Of a DNA stretch of 64,000 nucleotides, positions 40,705 to 48,850 are shown in pieces (positions within the stretch are counted from its first letter, which is position 1; each line of letters begins with the position of its first letter). Origin of the DNA: JAJPHU01 sp035553375 (GTDB lineage Bacteria > Planctomycetota > Planctomycetia > Gemmatales > Gemmataceae); contig DATNCY010000370.1 of assembly GCA_035553375.1 (NCBI GenBank), positions 31,897-95,896 of the forward strand, given 5' to 3'. Both the position numbers and the translations under genes were made by a program. A model generated the notes under the pieces. It did not search any database. It was not told where the DNA came from and was given only the letters and a program-made list of their open reading frames with translations.

Positions 40705-43700
40705 GTTCTGCCTCACCATCGAAGTAGGGGCTTTCGGGATCGTCGGGGTCCAGCGACGCCGAGCGAATGTCGCCGTGGCCCTGGAGGGCCGCGAACACCG
40801 ACGGCAGCAAGAGGAGAGTCGCCAGCGTCGAGGCGATCAAGCCGCCGATGACCGCACGCGCCAGCGGCGCCACTTGTTCGCCTCCCTTGCCCAAGGCCAG
40901 CGCCATGGGAACCATGCCGGCGAGCATGGCGCAACTCGTCATGAGGATGGGACGCATCCGGTGCCTGGCTCCCTCCACGGCCGCATCGAACGCTGCGGCA
41001 CCCTCCTGACGGCTGCGCTCGGCGAAGGTGACCAGCAAGATGGCGTTGGCCACCGCGACACCGATGGCCATGATCGCGCCCATGAACGATTGGATATTCA
41101 GCGTCGTGCCCGTCGCCAACAGCATCACCGCGACGCCGGCAATGACGGCGGGAGTCGCGGAGACCGCCACGATTGCCAACCGCAGCGACTGAAAATAAGC
41201 CGTCAGCAGCAAGAAGATGACGACGACAGCCAGGCTCAAGCCCAGGGCCAATCCGCCGAACATCTCTCGAAAGGGCGTGACCTGACCGCGTATCTCCACC
41301 GCCACGCCGCGCGGCGGAGCGCCGGCCGCGCGCAGCGCCTCGGCGAGATGATCGGCCACCCGTCCGAGATCCTCGCCCTCGATGTTGGCCGTCATGCTCA
41401 CCACGCGCTTCATGTTGTAGCGATCGTATTCGCCCGGCATCGTCCCGGAGCGAAGGGAGGCCACGTCGCGCAGCAGAAGAGGCAGCATCGGCTTGCCCTT
41501 ATCGAGAGGCGTCTTGCCCTTGAGGGGCACTTGGCCGATGGCATCGGCGGAATCCATTCGGAAGGGAGGAATCTCGACCTGTACTTGATAGCCGATGCCG
41601 CTATTGGGATCGGCCCAATAAATCGGCACCACGAAGCGACTGGAAGACGTGGCGCTGACGAGAGAGCGGCTGGCATCCGTGGGCGTCACCCCGCTGAGGC
41701 CAGCCCGTTCGCGGTCCACATTTACCTCAATCGTCGGGTAATCGAACGGCTGCACATATTGCAAATCGCGCAACGACGGAATCATCGCCATCTGCTCGTG
41801 TACTCGGGCGGCGTAAGCGCGGTTGTCGGCTAGTTTCGGACCGCTGACGGCGACTTCCACCGGCGTGGGCGAGCCGAAGCTCATGACCTCGTTGACGATG
41901 TCCGCCGGCTCGAAAGAGAACTTCAGAGCCTGGACGCGGGCGGTTGCCTGTTCCGCCGACAGCCCTTCGCCGCGCAGCTTTGGCTCCAGCCAGGCCCGCA
42001 AACGTCGCGGCAATTCTTCACGCAGACGCCGCTTCAGCGCCTCGACCGACACGCCGCTGCGCGGTTTCAGGCCCACATGCAGCACGGCCTCCTCCGGCCC
42101 GCGCATCCACAGATAGATGGTATTGATGGGATAGCTGGACGGGATCAGTCCGACGTAGCCGACCGAGACAGTCACATTCTCCGCCCCGGCCACATCCTTG
42201 ATGATGTCCAGCGATTCCTTGGCGATCTCCTCGGTAGTCTCGATACGTGTGCCGTCCGCCGCACGCAGGCGCAGCTGAAACTGTCCGGTATCGACCGTGG
42301 GAAAAATCTCCATGCCCAATTGTCGGCCCACCAGCCAGATGAGCAGCCCCGCAGCCACGGCATAGGCGGCGATCAACGGCCAGCGCCACGCCAACGTCCG
42401 CCGCAGCACGGCGGCATATCCATCGCGCAACCGGGCGAAAAGCGATCGCCGAGTGTGGACGCCCAATTGCGGATGGCGAAACAGCCAGACCGATACCACC
42501 GGGACGAAGGTACTCGATAGGAAGTAGGACGCGACCATCGAGAAACCAACCGCCAGCGACAGGGGCACGAACAACGCGCGTGCAGCTCCTTCCATGAAGA
42601 AAGAGGGCAGAAACACGGCCAGAATGCACAGCATGGCCAACAGCCGCGGCACCGCCGTTTCTTGATTGCCCTGACGCACGGCGCGGGCGATGGACGGCGT
42701 ATGCTCGAACTGCGTGTGGATGTTCTCGACCTCGACGGTGGCCTCGTCCACGAGAATGCCGACGGCCAGGGCCAGACCGCCGAGTGTCATCAGGTTGAGT
42801 GTTTGCCCCGTCAGCCACAAGGCGACCACCGCGCCGAGCAGGGCGAAGGGGATGTTGAGAACGACCACGAGGACCGAACGCCAATCGCGCAAAAACAGCA
42901 ACACCATTAGGCCGGTGAGGACAGCGCCTAGTAACCCTTCCTCGGCGACGACCCACATGGCCCCGGTGACGTTGGGCGATTGATCGAATTCAAAGCTAAC
43001 CTCAATGTCGTCGGGCAAGACCGCCTGCATCTTGGGCAGGTTCTTGCGAACCTCGTTGACGACCGCGAGCGTGGACGCCGTGGCCCGCTTGGTGACGAGG
43101 ATGTAGACAGCGCGCCGACCGTTGACCAGGGCATAGCCCGTGGGAATGTCGCTGCTGTCTTCAATGACGGCCACGTCGCGCAGGTAGACGTTCTCGCCTG
43201 GCCGTAGCGGAATGGAACCGAGTTGGCGAGGATCTTTGACCATGGCGTTGATCGTCACGATCGGCATTTGATCCTGAACGCGAGCGTTGCCGGAAGGACT
43301 GATGGTGTTGCCCGCGCTGAGCGCGGCGACCACTTCCTCGGGGGATGTGTGATGGGCGCGCAGTCGATCCGGATCGAGACGAGCCACGATGGTGCGTTGA
43401 TTGCCGCCGAACGGCGGCGGCGCCGAGACGCCCGGCAAACTGGCGAACATTGGCCGTACTCGGAACAAGGCTTGATCCTGAATCTCACTAATGCTCTTGG
43501 TTTCACTGCGCAAAACAAGGTAGCCGACGGGTACGCTGCCGGTGTCGAAGCGCATCACAAAGGGCGAGACCGTACCGGGGGGCATGAACGCCTGCGAGCG
43601 TTTGACATAGGCATCGGTCTCGGCCATGGCCTGAGACATATCCGTGTCGGGGTGAAAATACAGTTTCATCAGGGCCATACCCTGGACATTGCGCGATTCG

Positions 43701-43939
43701 ACGTGGTGAATGCCGGCGATGTAGAGAAAGTGATATTCGTAGTAGTTGGTTATCAACCCTTCCATCTGGGCGGGGTCCATGCCGCCGTAGGGCTGGGCCA
43801 CATAGATGACCGGCAGATTCAGACTGGGAAAAATGTCCATCTTCATGCGTGAGACGGCCAGGACGCTGCCGAGGACAAGAGCGGCAATGCCCACCATGAT
43901 GGTGTATGGATGGCGTAGCGCGAAACGAATCGGGTTCAT
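40697..43939 (-). CDS. RND efflux pump permease, TolC-linked operon
   Basis: This inner-membrane RND pump has 1080 residues from the 43939 start (AAGGACGGCG upstream). It starts MNPIRFALRHPYTIMV and has MDIFPSLNLPVIYV, a QPYGGMDPAQMEG segment and twelve expected membrane helices. The proton-relay region reads VGILVDEATVEVEN at about residue 396, so one of the usual two aspartates is glutamate. It is more distant from the two HAE1 pumps upstream in the window and lacks their extra hydrophobic stretches. It is the middle gene of an operon, TolC-like first and fusion protein last. Substrates unknown. Confidence 0.92.
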   Translation of the reverse strand: MNPIRFALRHPYTIMVGIAALVLGSVLAVSRMKMDIFPSLNLPVIYVAQPYGGMDPAQMEGLITNYYEYHFLYIAGIHHVESRNVQGMALMKLYFHPDTDMSQAMAETDAYVKRSQAFMPPGTVSPFVMRFDTGSVPVGYLVLRSETKSISEIQDQALFRVRPMFASLPGVSAPPPFGGNQRTIVARLDPDRLRAHHTSPEEVVAALSAGNTISPSGNARVQDQMPIVTINAMVKDPRQLGSIPLRPGENVYLRDVAVIEDSSDIPTGYALVNGRRAVYILVTKRATASTLAVVNEVRKNLPKMQAVLPDDIEVSFEFDQSPNVTGAMWVVAEEGLLGAVLTGLMVLLFLRDWRSVLVVVLNIPFALLGAVVALWLTGQTLNLMTLGGLALAVGILVDEATVEVENIHTQFEHTPSIARAVRQGNQETAVPRLLAMLCILAVFLPSFFMEGAARALFVPLSLAVGFSMVASYFLSSTFVPVVSVWLFRHPQLGVHTRRSLFARLRDGYAAVLRRTLAWRWPLIAAYAVAAGLLIWLVGRQLGMEIFPTVDTGQFQLRLRAADGTRIETTEEIAKESLDIIKDVAGAENVTVSVGYVGLIPSSYPINTIYLWMRGPEEAVLHVGLKPRSGVSVEALKRRLREELPRRLRAWLEPKLRGEGLSAEQATARVQALKFSFEPADIVNEVMSFGSPTPVEVAVSGPKLADNRAYAARVHEQMAMIPSLRDLQYVQPFDYPTIEVNVDRERAGLSGVTPTDASRSLVSATSSSRFVVPIYWADPNSGIGYQVQVEIPPFRMDSADAIGQVPLKGKTPLDKGKPMLPLLLRDVASLRSGTMPGEYDRYNMKRVVSMTANIEGEDLGRVADHLAEALRAAGAPPRGVAVEIRGQVTPFREMFGGLALGLSLAVVVIFLLLTAYFQSLRLAIVAVSATPAVIAGVAVMLLATGTTLNIQSFMGAIMAIGVAVANAILLVTFAERSRQEGAAAFDAAVEGARHRMRPILMTSCAMLAGMVPMALALGKGGEQVAPLARAVIGGLIASTLATLLLLPSVFAALQGHGDIRSASLDPDDPESPYFDGEAEHA

Positions 43940-43964
43940 CGCCGTCCTTCGCAAAAGAGTGAAT

Positions 43965-43981
43965 CGCCAAGACGCCAAGAA
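43965..43981. repeat. Short dispersed motif CGCCAAGACGCCAAGAA, copy 1
   Basis: This 17-base motif contains two cgccaaga units. It recurs identically at 58867-58883 at the very end of another gene. It sits in the 100-base gap between the TolC-like gene and the RND gene. Confidence 0.6.
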
Positions 43982-44038
43982 AAGAGAGAGAGTAAAAAGA
44001 TCATTCTATGATTTGTCTTGCGTGGCGCTCGCTGCAAT

Positions 44039-45547
44039 TCAATGAGAAGGTTGCTCCGCCACGAACTGCGCCGGTTGCCCCAGCGCGCGGTAGAGTTGGA
44101 ATTGCGCCCGATTCGCGTCGGCGATGGACGTGTAATAATCGGCGTAGGCTTGCTGGAGCATCTGAATGCCGGACACGACTTCTTGCGGGCGCGCCAGCAA
44201 GAGGACGGGACCGCCCTCGCCGCGTCGTTGCGTCTGGCCGAGGGCCGTCAGGACTTGCCGTACCAATTCCTGAGCCTCCTTCAGTTCCGTCTCCGCTTCT
44301 CGAACGCGGCCCTCGGCCGTCTGCGCCAGGGAGTAGGCTTGCACCACCTCGGCGGCCACTCGATCCTGCACGCGGAATAACTCCACCAAAGCCGCTTTGT
44401 TCTCCGCCGTCCTTTGCTTGACCAACGCTCGATTGCCCAGGCCAAAATTTTGCAGCGTCCACAAAACCTGAAGATCCCAGTCTTGACGGACACTGAAATT
44501 GTCGAGGTTGCCGTTGAGTCCACCGCCGAAATAGGCCACGCCCAACGTGCCTGTTACCGGCGTCGAGAAGCCGCGGAGCAGGACGCTGGGAATCAACGGT
44601 CGCAGTTTCTCCTGTCGCATCAGCTGCAAACTCGCCTGCACCAGCGCTTGCTGGGCGGCCAATTCCGGCCGGTTGGTTAAAGCAGTCGGAATGAGATCGT
44701 CCACCGGCTTGTCGAGCGGCAGCAGATTCACTTGTAAATGCGGCGGTTCCAGCGGTTCGACGATCAGCGTGGGATCGAGGTACAGCACGCGAATCAACTC
44801 GGCGCTGGCGCTGCGCCAGTTATTTTCGCTGCGCAGCACGGTTTGCCGCAACTGCGCCGTCAAGGCGCGACTGCGATGAATCTCCAGAGCGGGCACCAAA
44901 TCAGGTGCCAGTTTATCCAGACGGCGCAGCAAATCATCGGCGAAGCGCATGGCTTCGCGCGAACCGGCGAGTTCGCCGCGTGCTTGCTGGACGTTGAAAT
45001 AGGCCTGGACCACTGACAATAGCGTGTCATTGGCGGCGGCCTGCACTTGTGCCTCCCGCGCGCGCACCGTCTGACGAGTGGCCAAGGGCGAGAAGATGGC
45101 GTCGGCAAAGGCGAAGACGGTGTAGGGAGCGCCGCCGACCATGAAGCCTTGCTTGCTGGTGCCGAAGACGTTGCCCTGAATGTCTTGGATTTGGCCGTCG
45201 TGGCGATAGTAATCCGTGCCGAAGATCAGGTTGGGCAGCCAAAGAACCTTGGCGTGTTGCAGTTCGGCCGCCGCCACTTGCAGCCGTCGCGAGGCCAGTT
45301 CGATGTCGAGACCGCGTGCGTTGCCCAGTTTCATCGCCGTGGGCAAGTTGATGGGATAGGGTTTGCCGCCGGCCGTGGGGAACGAGGTCGCCGAGGGAAG
45401 CGCGGGTTCCTGCGGAGAACCCACGGCGATCGGGCGCGGCGCGGGCGCTTCTTCCTGGCCGCGCGCGGAGGATCGCCAGGCGCACGGCAAGAGCAGACCG
45501 GCCGCGACGGTCAGGAAAAATGGCCTGATTACGGAGGAAGACGCCAT
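44039..45547 (-). CDS. TolC-family outer-membrane efflux protein
   Basis: This 502-residue protein has a signal peptide (PFFLTVAAGLLLPCAWRSSARG) and two repeated long-helix halves with the pattern of the outer membrane efflux family: MKLGNARGLDIELASRRLQ, VVQAYFNVQQARGELA, then LALVQASLQLMRQE-like and AAEVVQAYSLAQTAEGRVREA. It should form the exit duct for the RND pump and adaptor encoded next. It is the first gene of that operon; the promoter must lie in the roughly 120 bases upstream to 45668. Confidence 0.9.
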   Translation of the reverse strand: MASSSVIRPFFLTVAAGLLLPCAWRSSARGQEEAPAPRPIAVGSPQEPALPSATSFPTAGGKPYPINLPTAMKLGNARGLDIELASRRLQVAAAELQHAKVLWLPNLIFGTDYYRHDGQIQDIQGNVFGTSKQGFMVGGAPYTVFAFADAIFSPLATRQTVRAREAQVQAAANDTLLSVVQAYFNVQQARGELAGSREAMRFADDLLRRLDKLAPDLVPALEIHRSRALTAQLRQTVLRSENNWRSASAELIRVLYLDPTLIVEPLEPPHLQVNLLPLDKPVDDLIPTALTNRPELAAQQALVQASLQLMRQEKLRPLIPSVLLRGFSTPVTGTLGVAYFGGGLNGNLDNFSVRQDWDLQVLWTLQNFGLGNRALVKQRTAENKAALVELFRVQDRVAAEVVQAYSLAQTAEGRVREAETELKEAQELVRQVLTALGQTQRRGEGGPVLLLARPQEVVSGIQMLQQAYADYYTSIADANRAQFQLYRALGQPAQFVAEQPSH

Positions 45548-45668
45548 TCCGGGGTCTCATCGAAAGATGGGCGGTTTGCCCGACCAATCATCTCATTGCG
45601 GCGCGCCAGAGATGGGTCTATCCTCTATAATCGGTTGGCGGCGTGGGTGAAGATGAAGAAATCCACTC

Positions 45669-46316
45669 TCAGCGGCCGGCGACGAGCAAGAGGTCGAAGT
45701 ATGTCTGCGCGTCTGCCTTGGTCCACAGGCCGATCTTCCCCGCTTTCGTGAAGGTGTCGTCCTTCGCGTCCAAATATTTCTTGCCGTCCAGCCAGCACTC
45801 GATCCGCTCGCCCGCCTGCTTGATCTTCAGGACGTGCCATTCGCCCGTGGGGATCTTCAAATCCTCCTTGGTGCCTAGCTGCGTGCGCTTGCCGTCCACG
45901 ACCTTGTAGACGCGGTAATTCGACTCCAGCGGATTCATGCGGGCGACGTAGTAGTTGTTGGCGTCCTGGTAGCGCCAGACGATGCCGCCGCCCTGGTCCT
46001 CCTTGCCGCGCACGGCCTTGAAGATGACTTGCACTTGCACGTCCTTGTAGCTGCCGTCGTCGGCGACACACAGGTTGAACAACCGGCTCGGTCCCGCGGC
46101 GGTCTGCGCAAGGACGAGGCCGGTCTTCGAGGGAGCGCTGTCGTCGGCTGTCACCTTCCACGCGCTGCCGTCGCCCTTGCCAGTCTTCGCCGCCGTCCAG
46201 CCGGCCGGCACCTTGCCGAGATCGTCTTTGGTCCAGCGCAGGCGCGGCGACTTTTCTTCGGCAACAAGGAACACGGAGAACAGAGCGAGCATGAGGAGTG
46301 CGGTGAGCCAGCGCAT
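45669..46316 (-). CDS. Secreted DUF1080/LamG-like (concanavalin-like) protein
   Basis: This 215-residue protein has a signal peptide (LTALLMLALFSVFLVAEE) and a jelly-roll domain with GGGIVWRYQDANNYYVARM, ANNYY being typical of the 3-keto-disaccharide hydrolase/DUF1080 fold. WHVLKIKQAGERIECWLDG and GKIGLWTKADAQTYFD follow. It probably binds or hydrolyses a glycan outside the cytoplasm. Start preceded by GGAGAGAATAAAC. It is 45 bases from the C-terminal fragment of the first ECF fusion gene but unrelated to it. Confidence 0.78.
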   Translation of the reverse strand: MRWLTALLMLALFSVFLVAEEKSPRLRWTKDDLGKVPAGWTAAKTGKGDGSAWKVTADDSAPSKTGLVLAQTAAGPSRLFNLCVADDGSYKDVQVQVIFKAVRGKEDQGGGIVWRYQDANNYYVARMNPLESNYRVYKVVDGKRTQLGTKEDLKIPTGEWHVLKIKQAGERIECWLDGKKYLDAKDDTFTKAGKIGLWTKADAQTYFDLLLVAGR

Positions 46317-46360
46317 TGTTTATTCTCTCCGAAAGACAGAAATCATCCCTACCGATTCGA

Positions 46361-46663
46361 CTATCGGCCGTCATGGTGCTTGTCCAGACGCTGTAGCGCC
46401 GCTTTCGCTTCCTGAGTAAACCGAGCTTCCGTTGCTCCCATGGCCAGAGACTTAAGCACTCGCTGAGCGTCGGCCGTCCCGATGCGCTCCAGGACGCCCA
46501 CCGCTCGCAACGCCTGACGCTGTGCCGGTGTCGTGTTTTCCAACTCTGTTGTCTCCAACACTTGCTCGATCCGGCGGCGAGTCTCCACCGTGGGCTTGTT
46601 CGCCAATGTCTTGCGCAAGGCGGGATGAGCCAATTCGCCCAGTTTTTCCAATTCGCTGGCCGC
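46361..46663 (-). pseudogene. C-terminal HEAT-like domain cut off by an in-frame TGA
   Basis: This is the direct in-frame continuation of the ECF-toroid protein beyond its TGA at 46664-46666: AASELEKLGELAHPALRKTL and on to RFTQEAKAALQRLDKHHDGR. The same domain ends the intact third paralogue (RQKAMKQLRRLGERAEPVL, then RLTQEAKVALDRLAKRR). No new strong start is seen; the nearest ATG is 13 residues in only by recoding of a CTG/TTG, so independent translation is doubtful. It is either lost, or reached by stop-codon readthrough. Confidence 0.8.
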
Positions 46664-48814
46664 TCACTGTCGAACGACGAACTCGTCGGCGTCGAGATCG
46701 GCGATCCATCGTTCGATCCGCGGCGTATCGAGAGGGGGGACCGGCCGCAGTGTCTTCGACAAGAACGGCAGGCTGTAGCGCGGCGACGACGCCAGCGTCC
46801 GCAGAGCGCGCCGCGCCTCAACAAAATCCTTGTCGCCCAGTGTGTCATACAACTTCGCCAACTCGCGGGCTTTCAACTCGCGAGCCGGCAACGGCGGCAA
46901 TTTATCCGTCCGCGCACAGGTTTGGAGGGTAAGCAAGGCCAGTGACGTCATCATGAGCCGGCCGCCCACCGCCGCCATCTGCTCGCCGGTCGTCGGCCAA
47001 CTGCCGCGATCCGCAGCTTGTTTCTGGCCCTGGTCCTGTTTATCGAGCAGTATTTTCCTTATTTTCGGCTCCCAAAAGTCCCAATCATCGTCACCGCGTA
47101 GCCGGAGCGCCAGGGTGACATAATGGTAATAGTAGAGATCGCTTTTGCCTCCGAGCGGAGTGAGTCGGCGTAGGCTCGCGGTCCACTGAACGAGTCCCTT
47201 GTCGTTCGTCTTACCGCCCAGTTCAAGCCGACACAGATGGCCAGCTGCCGTCATCGTGGGAGTGGCACCGTTTCCAGGAGTATAACTGTAACCGCTACCG
47301 TCCGCCGAAACGACGCTATCGAGAAACTTGCCGGCGCGCGTCAACGTCTCTTTGGGAACCGTCAGGCCCGCCGCGCGAGCGGAGGCGAGGGCGCGGATCT
47401 GATAACTGGTCGAGGACATATCGCCTGCCTGTCCGGGAGCGTAGCGCCAGCCGCCACCCTGCTTGTCCTGGGCCTTGACGATGAAGTCGATGGCACGCTG
47501 CGCCGGCACCTTGAGCGCGGGATCCACCGTGGCACCGTAGGCTTCACAGACAGCGCGAGTGGCGAGAGCGTGTGCGTACATGTCGGAGGTGAAAGCACCA
47601 TCAGCGCCCTGTTTGCCTACCAGGAACTTCAACCCTCGTTCGACGGCGCGGGCGTAAGGATGGAGGGCGTCGGTCGTCTTATGCGTCTGCCCCGCGCCGA
47701 GCAAAGGCAGCAGGACAAAGGCGGTCGCGGCGATGTCATTGCGTTGGGAGCCACCTTCCAGCCGCCAACGGCCATCGCGCTTCTGCTGTCGCACCAGCCA
47801 TTGCAGGCCGGCGGCGATGGCGTCATCGGTCTTGATGATGCGCACGGCTTCCGCCGGAACAACCGGCGGCGCTGGCGGGGCCGCGCGCGGCGGCCGGGCA
47901 TGGGCTGGTTGCATGGGCACGACCGCTTCCGAGACGGGTTCCGTGCGGGCCGCCAGGGTACACATCCCCGCCGTCAGCAAAGTCAGCGTCAGCATCAACG
48001 ACGCCGCGATTTTCAATTTGGTGACAAACATCGTTCGCAATATCCCTTCGGCTAACGCGACGGCCCGCGCGGAGCGCAGCCCCGCCACGCCGGCAGAGCG
48101 AGCGGTGAAGGCGAAGGCGGCGCGCACGGTAGGGGTGAGGAGTCGAATCGGAAGCGCCGCGGAGGATGACGGCGGCGCGAGCAGCGTGCCCAGCAGCGGC
48201 ATCGCGAGAGTTAGTCCGCGCCGCGTCAGCCGGGCATGCAGCAAGGCGCGGCCCTGTTCGAGACGGCGCTGGAGCGTGCGTAGAGCCAATCCCAGTTGTC
48301 CCGCCGCCTCATCGCGGGTTCGACCTTGCAGACAGCACAATACGAGAGGCAAACGATATTTCGACGGCAGCCGATTCAGTTCATCTTCTAATAGAGCCAG
48401 CAATTCGCGGCCGCTGACTTCCGCCAAGGGATCGGCGGGCGGCGGAACGAGATGGTGCTTTTCGTGGAATTGTTGGCGTGCGACTTCGACGCGCGCACGG
48501 CGCGCCAGACGATAGGCCACGCCATAGAGGAAACTACCGACCGCCTCCGGCTTGCGAAGGGAGTTCGCCTTGCGAGCGAGTATGAGGAAAGCGGCCTGGA
48601 AGACATCCTCGGCCGTGTTCGGATCGTGCAGCAGTCGTTGACAGACCTGCAAGACGAGAGGACCGTGCCGCCGGACCAGGGCGGCGAAGGCGACTTCCTC
48701 GCCGCGCGTCGTGAAACGTCGCAACAGTTCCGCATCGGTCAGCGTCTCCGTGCCCTGCACCGGCATGAGGCTGTACAGATGCTTCAGCAGGTTCTCAAGT
48801 TGCGCGGTGGCCAT
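46664..48814 (-). CDS. ECF sigma factor fused to membrane helix and prenyltransferase/squalene-cyclase-like toroid
   Basis: Residues about 20-110 are sigma region 2 (RRHGPLVLQVCQRLLHDPN, then AEDVFQAAFLILARKANSL) and about 135-200 region 4 (RLPSKYRLPLVLCCLQGRTR, then DEAAGQLGLALRTLQRRLEQ). A single membrane helix follows at about 268-290. Residues about 318-640 show the alpha/alpha-toroid repeats of the prenyltransferase/squalene oxidase superfamily (AAGLQWLVRQQKRDGRW, KFLVGKQGADGAF, FIVKAQDKQGGGW). The catalytic DxDD of cyclases is absent, so it is probably a binding or sensory domain outside the membrane. After WIADLDADEFVVRQ a TGA truncates a HEAT-like domain present in its paralogues. Start has GGAAGAGA upstream. 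It is the last of three tandem ECF fusion genes. Confidence 0.87.
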   Translation of the reverse strand: MATAQLENLLKHLYSLMPVQGTETLTDAELLRRFTTRGEEVAFAALVRRHGPLVLQVCQRLLHDPNTAEDVFQAAFLILARKANSLRKPEAVGSFLYGVAYRLARRARVEVARQQFHEKHHLVPPPADPLAEVSGRELLALLEDELNRLPSKYRLPLVLCCLQGRTRDEAAGQLGLALRTLQRRLEQGRALLHARLTRRGLTLAMPLLGTLLAPPSSSAALPIRLLTPTVRAAFAFTARSAGVAGLRSARAVALAEGILRTMFVTKLKIAASLMLTLTLLTAGMCTLAARTEPVSEAVVPMQPAHARPPRAAPPAPPVVPAEAVRIIKTDDAIAAGLQWLVRQQKRDGRWRLEGGSQRNDIAATAFVLLPLLGAGQTHKTTDALHPYARAVERGLKFLVGKQGADGAFTSDMYAHALATRAVCEAYGATVDPALKVPAQRAIDFIVKAQDKQGGGWRYAPGQAGDMSSTSYQIRALASARAAGLTVPKETLTRAGKFLDSVVSADGSGYSYTPGNGATPTMTAAGHLCRLELGGKTNDKGLVQWTASLRRLTPLGGKSDLYYYHYVTLALRLRGDDDWDFWEPKIRKILLDKQDQGQKQAADRGSWPTTGEQMAAVGGRLMMTSLALLTLQTCARTDKLPPLPARELKARELAKLYDTLGDKDFVEARRALRTLASSPRYSLPFLSKTLRPVPPLDTPRIERWIADLDADEFVVRQ

Positions 48815-48850
48815 CGTTCGAGGTCTCTTCCGGCACTTCGGGGTCTCCTC

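Noticed and set aside
40583..41833. 416-residue plus-strand frame
   Set aside because: Antisense of the RND and fusion protein genes; histidine/arginine-rich shadow.
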